NCBI GenBank assembly: GCA_947573485.1
Contig: CANPGB010000011.1
Coordinates: 24,842 to 88,841, forward strand
From: an uncultured Porphyromonadaceae bacterium
GTDB lineage: Bacteria; Bacteroidota; Bacteroidia; Bacteroidales; Muribaculaceae
Length of the DNA: 64,000 nt
Reading direction: 5' to 3'
The notes beneath the pieces are model-generated. The model was not told the DNA's origin. It did no database searches and saw nothing but the letters and a program-made list of their open reading frames with translations. Both the position numbers and the translations under genes were made by a program. How positions within the stretch are numbered: position 1 is the stretch's first letter; each line of letters starts with the position of its first letter. Below are positions 52,932-60,770 of the stretch, one piece after another.

Positions 52932-52963
52932 CAAATTTACGAATTATTTGCGACAAGAGCAAA
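52932..52963 (-). promoter_or_regulatory. promoter of the pyrG operon
   Basis: TTTG (52963-52960), 20 bp, TAAATTTG (52939-52932) on the minus strand. A second -7-like TAATTTTG follows immediately downstream. Leader about 35 nt. Confidence 0.75.
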
Positions 52964-53097
52964 TTTGGCTGCGGGGGTGTTTGAGAACGGGCTGTAAAAT
53001 AGGTTGTAGACGAAATAAACAGTGGATTTTAAATTAAAGAACCGTGGTTAAGCTTGCTAAATCATTAGGAAGCTATTGCAAGAATCCAAATAAGCAC

Positions 53098-53264
53098 TAA
53101 TTTTGCAAATATGGATTGTTGTGGTAACTGACGGCTTAGGAAGTACAGTCACTTGTGGATCGGAAAAGACCGTTGGGGCTTATCGTTTTCGGCGCCCCGC
53201 TTGACTTTAACCCCGGTGTCCCGGTGATAGTCAAACCAAGTTTCATCTCTAAACTTAGAAAACT
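53098..53264 (+). promoter_or_regulatory. promoter and structured ~150-nt leader of a small orphan gene
   Basis: TAATTTTG (53098-53105) is a good -7 with ATTG 18 bp upstream. The leader after about 53112 holds several potential hairpins: GGGGC...GCCCC (around 53175-53197) and TTGACT...AGTCAA (53200-53234) enclosing CCGGTGTCCCGG. No known riboswitch or ncRNA was recognised. The rest of the 373-bp gap 52892-53264 is A+T-rich with no ORF. Confidence 0.45.
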
Positions 53265-53669
53265 ATGAAACAAAAAGAAACAGCTGAAGACTGGGAAAAT
53301 CTTGCAGATTCGCCTGAAGAATTCGATGCTGCAATAAAGAACTCAGTCTCAGATAATGAAAGAGAGTTCTTTGAAAAGCTCCGACATAAGATTCTTCATG
53401 AAACAGCCTTCAGCAATGATGTGCTCATGAAGGACGATGAGAACGCCGATGCCATCTATATCATGCGGGTAGGAACGGATGATATTATGGTGGGACACAA
53501 CCTTACGGTAAAGGGAAAAGAACATGAGGCTGTAGAACTGGCCGGAGTGTGCTTCGCCATGTCGTATGACCTATATAATTTTCTCGGGTACCATATTACT
53601 CTCCAAGAGTGGTTGCGAAAACGAGACTATCGGGGCATAAGATATGACCGTAACCACGACTATATATAA
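53265..53669 (+). CDS. small hypothetical protein, unrecognised
   Basis: 134 aa, acidic N-terminus (MKQKETAEDWENLADSPEEFDAAIKNSVSDNE), no signal peptide or TM. A central VGTDDIMVGHNLTVKGKEHEAVELAGVCFAMSYDLYNFLGYHITLQEWL looks folded. Hydrophilic, likely cytoplasmic. It has its own promoter and a good start after a purine-rich stretch (CTTAGAAAACT). A short ORF begins 2 nt later. Base use is A+T-richer than the housekeeping genes. No function proposed. Confidence 0.65.
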   Translation: MKQKETAEDWENLADSPEEFDAAIKNSVSDNEREFFEKLRHKILHETAFSNDVLMKDDENADAIYIMRVGTDDIMVGHNLTVKGKEHEAVELAGVCFAMSYDLYNFLGYHITLQEWLRKRDYRGIRYDRNHDYI

Positions 53670-53670
53670 A

Positions 53671-53802
53671 ATGGTGAGGCTTAAAATAAAAGGAATCCCC
53701 GAATTCCATATAAGCATACCCGAAGAAGGAGTTATACCGTACCTCCGGCACGGCTTAAGTTATAGATATGATACGCCCCGGGTGGCGTGCACCCGGGGTT
53801 AA
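53671..53802 (+). pseudogene. truncated ORF cut by a palindromic repeat
   Basis: Begins with a good ATG 2 nt after the preceding gene: MVRLKIKGIPEFHISIPEEG. From about codon 22 the frame enters the repeat TACCGTACCTCCGGCACGG (53735-53753) and the CCCCGGG palindrome, ending at 53802. The first ~20 residues look like a genuine protein start and the rest repeat-encoded, so a longer gene was probably broken here. Confidence 0.45.
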
Positions 53803-53947
53803 CGAACTTCAAGCCCTCCGGGCTATTTTGTAGACACGAAGCTGTATAGAGAAGAATAAGATAATAGAGACAGACCTATGTGTAGCCGTCGGCGATAGGC
53901 CGGAGGCCTTAAAAATCGTTAACCCCCGCAGCTTGCGCCGGGGGCGG
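53735..53947. repeat. MITE-like pair of inverted palindromic repeats
   Basis: The 19-bp hairpin repeat (53735-53753) is followed by a palindrome ending in GGTTAACGA (53776-53805). A copy in opposite orientation starts TCGTTAACCC (53916-53947). The ~110 bp between has no gene. The unit sits exactly between two truncated ORFs. Confidence 0.65.
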
Positions 53948-53960
53948 CCCCGAAACAACA

Positions 53961-54443
53961 ATGCCGTGCCGTTGTAACGCCAATAGACCCCTCTTACGTC
54001 AGAATACGACGTTTATGGCCGGAATCGTAGCGCAGGATTTCAAACTGGAGCATAATGGAGCTGAGATGATACTGAACAGACCCTTGGGCGTTTTCCGGTT
54101 CAACAATGCCATACATTTGCCTTGGGATGTGTGGTTTAACGTGGATTTTGTGGCGCAGACTTCGGGTGACGCCGATAATGCCCGTGTAAGGAGTCGTTGG
54201 CACTGCGACCTTGGAATCTATAAATCGTTTGCCAAGGATGCGTGGAGCGTGAAACTTCAGCTCAACGATGTGTTCGGTAGCGATAGTCAGCAGTTGACTT
54301 CGTACGACGCTTTAAGCGCCGTGAGTGTCAATAAAATTTATGATACGCGCGATTTATCACTGACAATCCGGTGCAAATTCAATGCTGCCAACTCGCGATA
54401 TAAGGGTGCCGGGGCTGGTAATGCGGATAAAGAGAGGTTGTGA
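53961..54443 (+). pseudogene. C-terminal remnant of an outer-membrane beta-barrel (TonB-receptor-like) gene
   Basis: The 160-aa ORF has no proper start; from about residue 20 (MAGIVAQDFKLEHNGAEMILNRPLGVFRFNN) it reads like the last strands of an outer-membrane barrel: LPWDVWFNVDFVAQTSGD, DLGIYKSFAKDAWSVKLQLNDVFGSDSQQLTSYD, ISLTIRCKFNAANSRYKGAGAGN type ending. Intact relatives are about 800 aa with plug and regulatory domains. The 5' portion is gone and replaced by repeats, so it is a decayed fragment. Confidence 0.75.
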
Positions 54444-54487
54444 GGTGGAATGAAAATTATACACGGGTTAGCTATTGATATGATTTG

Positions 54488-54604
54488 CCCCGGGTGATGC
54501 GTGTGTTCACCCGGGGCTGGTTGCACAAGCCGGAGGCTTATGCTCCAATTCTTCGTGCACAAGCCGGAGGCTTATGCTCCTAACAGGCCGGAGGCTTGTT
54601 CTCC
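54488..54604 (+). repeat. palindrome and three short direct repeats
   Basis: A palindrome CCCCGGGTGA...TCACCCGGGG (54488-54517) resembles the one at 53776. Then TGCACAAGCCGGAGGCTTATGCTCC-type units at 54522-54546, 54556-54580 and a partial one at 54584-54604. Each contains the hairpin AGCCGGAGGCTT. Confidence 0.8.
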
Positions 54605-54606
54605 TA

Positions 54607-55176
54607 TTAGAAGTAGAAGTTCATGGTTTTGGGGTAGAAGAGCATTGCGGCGCCTACTTGCTGAGCTACGCTGTCGCCCATTGAGTTGGCTACGATAGCG
54701 AGGGCGAAGCGGAGTGCGGCGCTGGGGCCGTTGCCGGTGATGAGGGTTTCGGTGGCCATTACGGGCACGTCGCGCATGATGGCGCCGTGCTCGGTGCATG
54801 CTATGTCGAAGCCGGGGTAGCATGTTGCTTCGCGGCCTTTGAGTAGGCCGAGGGGCGCGAGCACCACACCGGGGGCAGCGCAAATGGCTGCGATTTTACC
54901 TTTGTGAACTTTGAGGAGGTCGCACAGTGCGGGGTCGGAAGCGAGGTTTGTAGCACCGGGCATTCCGCCGGGGAGAATGAGCCATTCCGAGCCGCCGAAG
55001 TCGGCTTCTTTGAAGGTGAGGTCGGCAGTCACGGGTATTCCGTGCGCCCCGGTCACCTGGCGGTCGGAGGTGATAGATACTGATTTTACGTCCATGCCGG
55101 CGCGGCGCATGACGTCGATTACCGTAAGAGCCTCGATTTCTTCAAAACCTTCGGCCAGGAAAATAAAGCTACGCAT
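54607..55176 (-). CDS. DJ-1/PfpI family protein
   Basis: 189 aa, typical of the DJ-1/YajL branch. Starts MRSFIFLAEGFEEIEALTVIDVMRRAG with Glu12/Glu13 near the active site; nucleophile elbow IAAICAAPGVVLAPLGLL has Cys99; TEHGAIMRDVPVMATETLITGNGPSAALRFALAIV forms the C-terminal part. DJ-1-type proteins act in redox or carbonyl stress; exact activity is debated for the family. Single-gene unit, divergent from apbE. Confidence 0.9.
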   Translation of the reverse strand: MRSFIFLAEGFEEIEALTVIDVMRRAGMDVKSVSITSDRQVTGAHGIPVTADLTFKEADFGGSEWLILPGGMPGATNLASDPALCDLLKVHKGKIAAICAAPGVVLAPLGLLKGREATCYPGFDIACTEHGAIMRDVPVMATETLITGNGPSAALRFALAIVANSMGDSVAQQVGAAMLFYPKTMNFYF

Positions 55177-55294
55177 TGTCAGATAGGTTGTAATAGGTTA
55201 AGTGTCGGATTCTCGGGGAGAGAGCACGGTGTGTTTATAATTCGATAAACAACAAAAGAGCGGATAGGTTCGGTGGGTAAAAAGGATTTTTTAT

Positions 55295-55302
55295 TATTTT
55301 TG
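55295..55302 (+). promoter_or_regulatory. -7 element of the ApbE gene
   Basis: TATTTTTG; predicted start near 55308, so the GTG at 55307 cannot be the initiator and the ATG at 55322 is used. Confidence 0.5.
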
Positions 55303-55321
55303 TGTTGTGAAAAATAAAGCG

Positions 55322-56299
55322 ATGAATAAAAACTTGGTTATTGTGCCGCTAATTTCGGCATTAATTTTGACATTTGCAAGTTGTGGCAAAACTTTTTTTA
55401 CCAGCGACGGAGAAACGTGGGGAACGAGCTACCACATTGTCTATGCTTCGGAGCGCGCTCTCGACAGCGAAATAGCTGAGGAGCTGAGGCGTATCGACTC
55501 GGAGCTCTCGATGTTCAACCCGGCCTCGACGGTGTCGGCGGTTAATTCGGGCGAGCTCACTGAGGCTACCGAGGATTTCGCCGCTGTTTTCACGCTGGCT
55601 AAACGAGTTGCCGAACTTTCGGGCGGTGTCTACGACCCTACTGTGGCGCCTCTTACCGATCTGTGGGGCTTCGGACGCAAGGGCGGCGAGGAACTCCCTG
55701 CCGACAGCGCTGTGGCGCGTGTGCTCGCTTCGGTGGGTATCGCTGAGTGCAGCATTGATTCGGCGGGTGTGATACATAAGAAGAGTCGGGCCACCGAGTT
55801 CGATTTCTCGTCGATAGCCAAGGGCTATGGCATCGACTGCATTGCCTCGCTTCTTGAGCGGCACGGTGTGACCGATTATATGGTGGAGATAGGCGGCGAG
55901 GTCACTGCCCGCGGCGAGAGTCCGCGCAAGGGCCCGTGGCGCATACAGATTGATTCGCCCGCCTCGGGCTCGGGGCATGAGCGGCTCGGGGTGCTCGAAC
56001 TCGGTCCCGACCGCATGTCGGTGGCCTCGTCGGGCAATTACCGTCGGTTCCGCACCGATTCGTCGGGCAATATCATGGGGCATACCATATCGCCGCTCAC
56101 GGGCAGGCCTGTGGCAGGACGGGTGCTTGCCGCCACGGTGCGAGCAGCCGACTGCGCCTATGCCGACGCCGTTGCCACGGCGTGCATGGCCGCCGCCGAC
56201 CCCGACAGTGCCGGGGTTGTGCTACGCCGCGCCGATGTGGCGGGCATGCTTGTGGTGGCCGAGGGCGACTCTCTTGCCCTGAGATATTTCGGGTTTTGA
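55322..56299 (+). CDS. apbE: FAD:protein FMN transferase (ApbE family lipoprotein)
   Basis: 325 aa from the ATG at 55322; lipoprotein leader ends LTFASCGKTFF. ApbE landmarks: ETWGTSYHIVY, ELSMFNPASTVSAVNSG, YDPTVAPLTDLWGFG, ATEFDFSSIAKGYGIDCI (FAD/Mg site), DYMVEIGGEV, GHTISPLTGRPV and ADAVATACM. It attaches FMN to Thr of Rnf/Nqr-type subunits on the periplasmic side. Its partner complex is not in this window. 53 bp before the lipid operon. Confidence 0.94.
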   Translation: MNKNLVIVPLISALILTFASCGKTFFTSDGETWGTSYHIVYASERALDSEIAEELRRIDSELSMFNPASTVSAVNSGELTEATEDFAAVFTLAKRVAELSGGVYDPTVAPLTDLWGFGRKGGEELPADSAVARVLASVGIAECSIDSAGVIHKKSRATEFDFSSIAKGYGIDCIASLLERHGVTDYMVEIGGEVTARGESPRKGPWRIQIDSPASGSGHERLGVLELGPDRMSVASSGNYRRFRTDSSGNIMGHTISPLTGRPVAGRVLAATVRAADCAYADAVATACMAAADPDSAGVVLRRADVAGMLVVAEGDSLALRYFGF

Positions 56300-56309
56300 A
56301 AAAAATGCT

Positions 56310-56317
56310 TACTTTTG
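56310..56317 (+). promoter_or_regulatory. -7 element of the lipid operon
   Basis: TACTTTTG, 35 bp before the ATG at 56353. A TTTG at 56295-56298 is only 11 bp upstream, so the -33 is not standard. Confidence 0.45.
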
Positions 56318-56352
56318 CACCTCAATAGAATACCAATCATCTAAAATATCAC

Positions 56353-57222
56353 ATGGCTGATATAAAAATAGCGGGAATAATGCGCGCAGGCGCTTTCTCG
56401 CCTAACCATATAGGCAACGACGCCACTATCTTCAACGGCGTGGCCGAGCAACTGCGCAAGCGCGGGTGCGAGGTCATAGTATATAATGAGGAGCAGTTTA
56501 TGGCCGGAGCCGTCAAAGAACGTATTATACTCAACATGTGCCGCGAACAGCGTTCGATAGCTCTGCTACAGGAGCTTGAGGACGACGGTGCGCTCGTAAT
56601 AAACTCGGGCTACGGCATAGAGAACTGCATACGCGAGCGCATGGCGCGCATTTTCATGGGGTCGAACATCCCTTATCCCGACAGTCTGATAGTTAACACC
56701 GACGAAGGTGTGATGGGCGCCCTTGCCGAGGCCGGCATGGAGCGTTGCTGGATAAAGCGCGGGGAGTCGCACACGATGCACAAAGAGGATGTGAGCCAGG
56801 TGCGCCACCGCCAGGAGGCCCAGGAAGTGCTGCAGGAGTATTTTCTGCGCGGCATAAAGCGTGCTGTGATCAACCGTCACCTTGAGGGCGACCTGCTGAA
56901 GTTCTACGGCGTGGCCGGTACGCCTTTCTTCTATTGGTTCTACCCCTTCGAGAGCCACCACAGCAAGTTCGGTAACGAGAACGTGAACGGTTCGCCGCGC
57001 CACACCTTGTTCGACGAGGGCTATCTGAAAGCTCTCTGCGCCCGTGCCGCCGACCTGCTCGACGTGAAAATCTACGGCGGTGACTGCATAGTCGATGCCG
57101 AAGGCAAGATTACGATAATAGACTTCAACGACTGGCCCAGCTATGCCCCCTGCCGTGCAGAGGCCGCCACAGCCATTGCCAAGAGCGTGATAAGTGAAAT
57201 CAACGAACGCCAGGCCCGATGA
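56353..57222 (+). CDS. ATP-grasp-like protein at the head of the inositol-lipid operon
   Basis: 289 aa, cytoplasmic. MADIKIAGIMRAGAFSPNHIGNDATIFNGVAEQLRKRGCEV resembles the first Rossmann-like domain, IPYPDSLIVNTDE and AGMERCWIKRGESH the central ATP-binding part, and KITIIDFNDWPSYAPCRAEAATAI the Mg-binding C-terminal motif of ATP-grasp ligases. Such enzymes join a carboxylate to an amine or similar; substrate unknown. It overlaps the PgpA-like gene by 4 bp (ATGA), so it is translationally coupled to the lipid genes. Confidence 0.7.
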   Translation: MADIKIAGIMRAGAFSPNHIGNDATIFNGVAEQLRKRGCEVIVYNEEQFMAGAVKERIILNMCREQRSIALLQELEDDGALVINSGYGIENCIRERMARIFMGSNIPYPDSLIVNTDEGVMGALAEAGMERCWIKRGESHTMHKEDVSQVRHRQEAQEVLQEYFLRGIKRAVINRHLEGDLLKFYGVAGTPFFYWFYPFESHHSKFGNENVNGSPRHTLFDEGYLKALCARAADLLDVKIYGGDCIVDAEGKITIIDFNDWPSYAPCRAEAATAIAKSVISEINERQAR

Positions 57223-57734
57223 ACAAGTACCGCAAATCGACACAGCTGCCCGAGGGCGCTGAGAAATTTCCGTTGCTGCCCAAGCTCCTTGCAACGTCGT
57301 TCGGCGCGGGCTTTCTGCCCGTAGCCCCCGGCACGTGGGGTGCCATAGTTGCCATAATACTCTGGCTTCCGCTCTACATATGGGCATCGCCTGCCACTAC
57401 CGTGATTGTCACCGCCATAGCCACGGTTGTTTACTGCGCCGCCGGCACGTGGGCGAGCAACGAGAGCGAGAAATACTGGGGCAAGGACCCCGTTGTGGCC
57501 TGTGCCGACGAGACTGTTGGCCAGTGGATTTCGCTTCTGCCCGTGACCGGACTCTGCCCCTGGTGGGAGATTCTGCTCTCATTGGCTCTCTTCCGTTATT
57601 TCGATATTTTCAAACCTCTGGGTATCCGCTCAATGGAGCGCTTTCCCGGCGGCTGGGGCATGATGGCCGACGACATCCTCGCCGGTATTTACTCGGCGCT
57701 CATCATCCTGGCTCTTAACCTTTTTGTGCTCTGA
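57219..57734 (+). CDS. PgpA-family lipid phosphatase
   Basis: 171 aa membrane protein with the family motif LLATSFGAGFLPVAPGTWGAIVAI, CADETVGQWISLLPV and RYFDIFKPLGIRSMERFPGGWGMMADDILAGIYSA. PgpA removes phosphate from phosphatidylglycerol phosphate. Next to a CDP-alcohol phosphatidyltransferase and an inositol-phosphate synthase, it may instead dephosphorylate phosphatidylinositol phosphate, as in the Bacteroides inositol-lipid cluster (inference from context). Confidence 0.9.
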   Translation: MNKYRKSTQLPEGAEKFPLLPKLLATSFGAGFLPVAPGTWGAIVAIILWLPLYIWASPATTVIVTAIATVVYCAAGTWASNESEKYWGKDPVVACADETVGQWISLLPVTGLCPWWEILLSLALFRYFDIFKPLGIRSMERFPGGWGMMADDILAGIYSALIILALNLFVL

Positions 57735-57739
57735 TAGTT

Positions 57740-58261
57740 ATGGCTGAATTGAAAAGTATAGGCAAGAAGCTTCTCACGAGCAACAACTTCATTATCACCT
57801 ACCTGCGCTCGATGGTCTCGTCGCAGGCTGCGAGCTGGGTGGACTATGTAGTGTGCTTCCTGCTCTTCGCGCTGACCGGTCTGGGTTCTTTCTGGGCCAC
57901 GGCAGCGGGCGCATTCTGCGGCGGAGTGGTAAACTGCATTATAAACTATAAATTCACTTTCCGTGCCGAAGGTTGCGACTGGCGCGCCGTGGTTGTGAAA
58001 TACGCCGTGGTGTGGTGTGGCAGCCTGCTGCTGAACAGCTACGGCACCGAGTGGTTCTATGGCGTGGTCATGAACTGGCAGTGGATTCAGTCGTTCAACC
58101 TGCCCGAGAACGTCTATTTCATAGGCTCACGCCTCTTTATAAGCCTCATGGTATCGTGGTTCTGGAACTTCCTTCTCCAGCGCTACGTGGTGTACCGCCC
58201 CATGTCGTTCGACCGATATATAAGCGCTGCCCTTGGCGGTAAAACAAATACAGAAAAATAA
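57740..58261 (+). CDS. GtrA-like membrane protein
   Basis: 173 aa, four TM segments. SSQAASWVDYVVCFLLFALTG, AAGAFCGGVVNCIINYKFTF and FLLQRYVVYRP match the GtrA pattern of a small four-helix protein linked to lipid-linked sugar movement. The function in this operon is unclear; a role in flipping or presenting a lipid precursor is possible. 5 nt after the phosphatase, 1 nt before the next gene. Confidence 0.82.
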   Translation: MAELKSIGKKLLTSNNFIITYLRSMVSSQAASWVDYVVCFLLFALTGLGSFWATAAGAFCGGVVNCIINYKFTFRAEGCDWRAVVVKYAVVWCGSLLLNSYGTEWFYGVVMNWQWIQSFNLPENVYFIGSRLFISLMVSWFWNFLLQRYVVYRPMSFDRYISAALGGKTNTEK

Positions 58262-58262
58262 C

Positions 58263-58973
58263 ATGATAAGCATGGATATAAAGAAAAGCAGCAAGGAGGC
58301 GCGCGATGGCCTCCAGCAAGGCATTTATGCCGTTATCAACCCCTTTGTGCGCCTCCTTATACGTATGGGAGTGACACCTAATGCCGTGACTACCATAGGA
58401 CTGTTAGGCAACCTTGCGGCAGCCGCCGTCTTCATCTGGCTTGCCGCCGACGTCGCCGCCGGAGCACCTATCGATTTCAGCCGGGTTACCCTCGCCGGTG
58501 CGCTTATCATCGGCTTCTCGCTCTTCGACATGCTCGACGGGCAGGTGGCGCGCCTCGGCAATATGGCGAGCACTTTCGGCGCCATGTATGACTCCGTGCT
58601 CGACCGCTACTGCGAGCTTCTCACCCTCGGCGGCATCTCGTTCTACCTCATCAGCTGCGGCAACCTCGCGGGTGCCGTCATCACCTTCCTTGCCCTCGTG
58701 GGCTCGATAATGGTGAGCTATGTGCGTGCCCGTGCCGAAGGCCTCGGCATAGAGTGCAAAATGGGCTTCATGCAGCGCCCCGAGCGTGTTGTGGTAACGA
58801 GCCTCGCCGCCCTCGCCACCGGCATTACCGGCCAGAACCTCGACCCGACTTCGACTTTCGACCCCAACCTCATACTGGTTGTCGCCATGGGCGTTATCGC
58901 CGTCTTCGCCAATATCACCGCATTTGCCCGTCTAAGCCACAGCAAGCGCGAGCTGCAGAAGAAAGCGCTATGA
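58263..58973 (+). CDS. CDP-alcohol phosphatidyltransferase, candidate phosphatidylinositol-phosphate synthase
   Basis: 236 aa from the ATG at 58263 (MISMDIKK; 58272 is an alternative). The full CDP-alcohol motif DX2DGX2ARX8GX3DX3D is present: DMLDGQVAR, then G, D and D in GAMYDSVLD. Six TM helices expected. It would couple a polar alcohol (here most likely inositol phosphate) to CDP-diacylglycerol in the inner membrane. 4-bp overlap with the PAP2 gene. Confidence 0.88.
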   Translation: MISMDIKKSSKEARDGLQQGIYAVINPFVRLLIRMGVTPNAVTTIGLLGNLAAAAVFIWLAADVAAGAPIDFSRVTLAGALIIGFSLFDMLDGQVARLGNMASTFGAMYDSVLDRYCELLTLGGISFYLISCGNLAGAVITFLALVGSIMVSYVRARAEGLGIECKMGFMQRPERVVVTSLAALATGITGQNLDPTSTFDPNLILVVAMGVIAVFANITAFARLSHSKRELQKKAL

Positions 58974-59914
58974 AACTGAGCCTCCCCGCGCGTCGCGAAG
59001 CCATATGGTGCGGCATGCTGCTGCTTGTGTGGCTGGTGATTACGGCACTCTTTGTGGGTTTCCGTCCGGAGCACCCTGTGATGGCGCTGCTTATCTTCGC
59101 GCTGTTTTTCCTCACCGGCCCTTCGCGCAGGCTTATTGTGGCGCTCGTGCCGTTTGCCCTCTTCGGGATTTCGTACGACTGGATGAACATTGTGCCTAAC
59201 TACAAGGTAAACCCTGTGGATGTCGAAGGCCTCTACAATGCCGAGAAAAGCCTCTTCGGTATAAGTACGGCTGCCGGCACCGTGCTCACGCCGAACGAGT
59301 TCTTCGCCATACACCACTGCACTCTCGCCGACATCTTCGCAGGCCTTTTCTACCTGTGTTGGGTGCCCCTGCCCATAATCTTCGGGCTGTGGCTCTTCTT
59401 CACGGGTCGCCGCAATGCCTACCTGCATTTCGCGTTGGTGTTCCTGTTAGTCAACCTCATAGGCTTCACCTTCTATTACATACACCCCGCCGCTCCGCCA
59501 TGGTACGTGGCTCTGCATGGCTTCGAGGCCGTTGAAGGCACTCCCGGCGATGTGGCAGGCCTCGGTCGCTTCGACGCTCTGACCGGCCTGGGCATCTTTG
59601 ACGCCCTCTATGCGCGCAACTCCAATGTGTTTGCCGCGCTGCCGTCGCTGCACTCGGCATATACGCTCGTGGCCTTTATCTATGCCGTGCGCTACCGCAC
59701 CACCGTGGCATGGAAAGTGGCACTCGGCGTCGTTACCCTTGGCATTTGGTTTACGGCCGTATATTCGTCGCACCACTATATTATAGATGTAATGGCGGGC
59801 ATAGCAACGGCCGTAGCGGGCACGCTGCTCTTTGAGTGCGTACTTATGCGCATCAAGCCTTTTGCCTCATTTATAGAAAAATACACTGCCTATATCACTC
59901 CCTCAAAGAATTGA
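58970..59914 (+). CDS. PAP2-superfamily membrane protein, candidate inositol phosphorylceramide synthase
   Basis: 314 aa from the ATG overlapping the previous stop (ATGA); a longer in-frame ORF lies inside the upstream gene and is rejected. About 6-7 TM segments. PAP2/Aur1-type catalytic motifs are FAALPSLHSAYTL (C2) and YSSHHYIIDVMAG (C3, His and Asp). Aur1-like enzymes move phosphoinositol from phosphatidylinositol to ceramide; Bacteroidetes make sphingolipids, and the neighbours support this role (inference). Could also be a lipid phosphatase. Confidence 0.85.
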   Translation: MKLSLPARREAIWCGMLLLVWLVITALFVGFRPEHPVMALLIFALFFLTGPSRRLIVALVPFALFGISYDWMNIVPNYKVNPVDVEGLYNAEKSLFGISTAAGTVLTPNEFFAIHHCTLADIFAGLFYLCWVPLPIIFGLWLFFTGRRNAYLHFALVFLLVNLIGFTFYYIHPAAPPWYVALHGFEAVEGTPGDVAGLGRFDALTGLGIFDALYARNSNVFAALPSLHSAYTLVAFIYAVRYRTTVAWKVALGVVTLGIWFTAVYSSHHYIIDVMAGIATAVAGTLLFECVLMRIKPFASFIEKYTAYITPSKN

Positions 59915-59918
59915 TAAA

Positions 59919-60767
59919 GTGGAAGATTATTCCAAATATGAAATAAAGCCCGATGTGCTCAACTACGACGACATCAGGCAAATGGTGCCCAAGCTCGACG
60001 GGCACCCCAAGCTCGTGAATTTCCTGCTCCGCTTCCTCTCGGTGGATAAGGTGAACGCCGTGCACCGTGCATGCTGCGACACCCCCGGCCCGCGCTTTGC
60101 GCAGAGGCTTATCGACGAGCAGTTCAAGATAAAGCTGCGCATCGACAATGAGGAAATTCTCGACCACCTCCCCGAAGGCGCTTTCATAACTGTCAGCAAC
60201 CACCCCTTCGGCGCCCTCGACGGCATTATCCTCATAGATTTAATAGGGCAGCGCCGGCCTGAGTTCAAGGTCATGGTCAACATGATTCTCAATAAAATAA
60301 CGGCTATGCGCCCCAACTTCATCGCCGTCGACGCCTGGGCCTCCGACGACCCTGCCAAGCGCGCCATATCAGTTGCGGGCATACGCACGGCGCTCAAGCA
60401 ACTCAAGGAAGGTCAGCCCGTGGGCTTCTTCCCGGCGGGCGCCATGAGCAAGACCACGCTCCGCAACGGGCTCCAGGACCGCGAGTGGCAACCCTCGGTG
60501 CTCCAGATAATACAGCGCGCCAAGGTGCCTGTGATACCCGTATTTTTCCACGGAGGCAACAGTTGGTGGTGCAACTTCCTCGGGCATGCCTGCTGGCCTG
60601 CACGCTCGCTGCGCCTCCCTGCCGAGGTTTTCCGCAAGGTGGGCACCACCATGCACGTGAGCATAGGCGAGCCGATTTCGGTTGAGGAACAGGCCAAATA
60701 TGCGACCCCCGAAGCCCTCGGCGCCATGCTGCGAGAGAAAACCTACGCTCTGCGCGACCTGAAATAA
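59919..60767 (+). CDS. PlsC-like lysophospholipid acyltransferase (hemolysin-type)
   Basis: 282 aa from a GTG at 59919, 4 nt after the PAP2 stop. Acyltransferase block I ITVSNHPFGALDGII (HX5D spacing seen in this subgroup), block III GFFPAGAMSK and block IV VPVIPVFFHGGNS. No TM is obvious, so probably membrane-peripheral. It would add acyl chains to a lipid precursor of the pathway. 3 nt before the next gene. Confidence 0.85.
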   Translation: MEDYSKYEIKPDVLNYDDIRQMVPKLDGHPKLVNFLLRFLSVDKVNAVHRACCDTPGPRFAQRLIDEQFKIKLRIDNEEILDHLPEGAFITVSNHPFGALDGIILIDLIGQRRPEFKVMVNMILNKITAMRPNFIAVDAWASDDPAKRAISVAGIRTALKQLKEGQPVGFFPAGAMSKTTLRNGLQDREWQPSVLQIIQRAKVPVIPVFFHGGNSWWCNFLGHACWPARSLRLPAEVFRKVGTTMHVSIGEPISVEEQAKYATPEALGAMLREKTYALRDLK

Positions 60768-60770
60768 ATA

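Noticed and set aside
53098..53264. SRP RNA or a known riboswitch in the leader
   Set aside because: The conserved loop sequences of those RNAs were not found; only generic hairpins are visible.
54522..54604. Possible CRISPR array
   Set aside because: Only three units, spacers of 4-9 bp, the third unit degenerate, and no cas genes.
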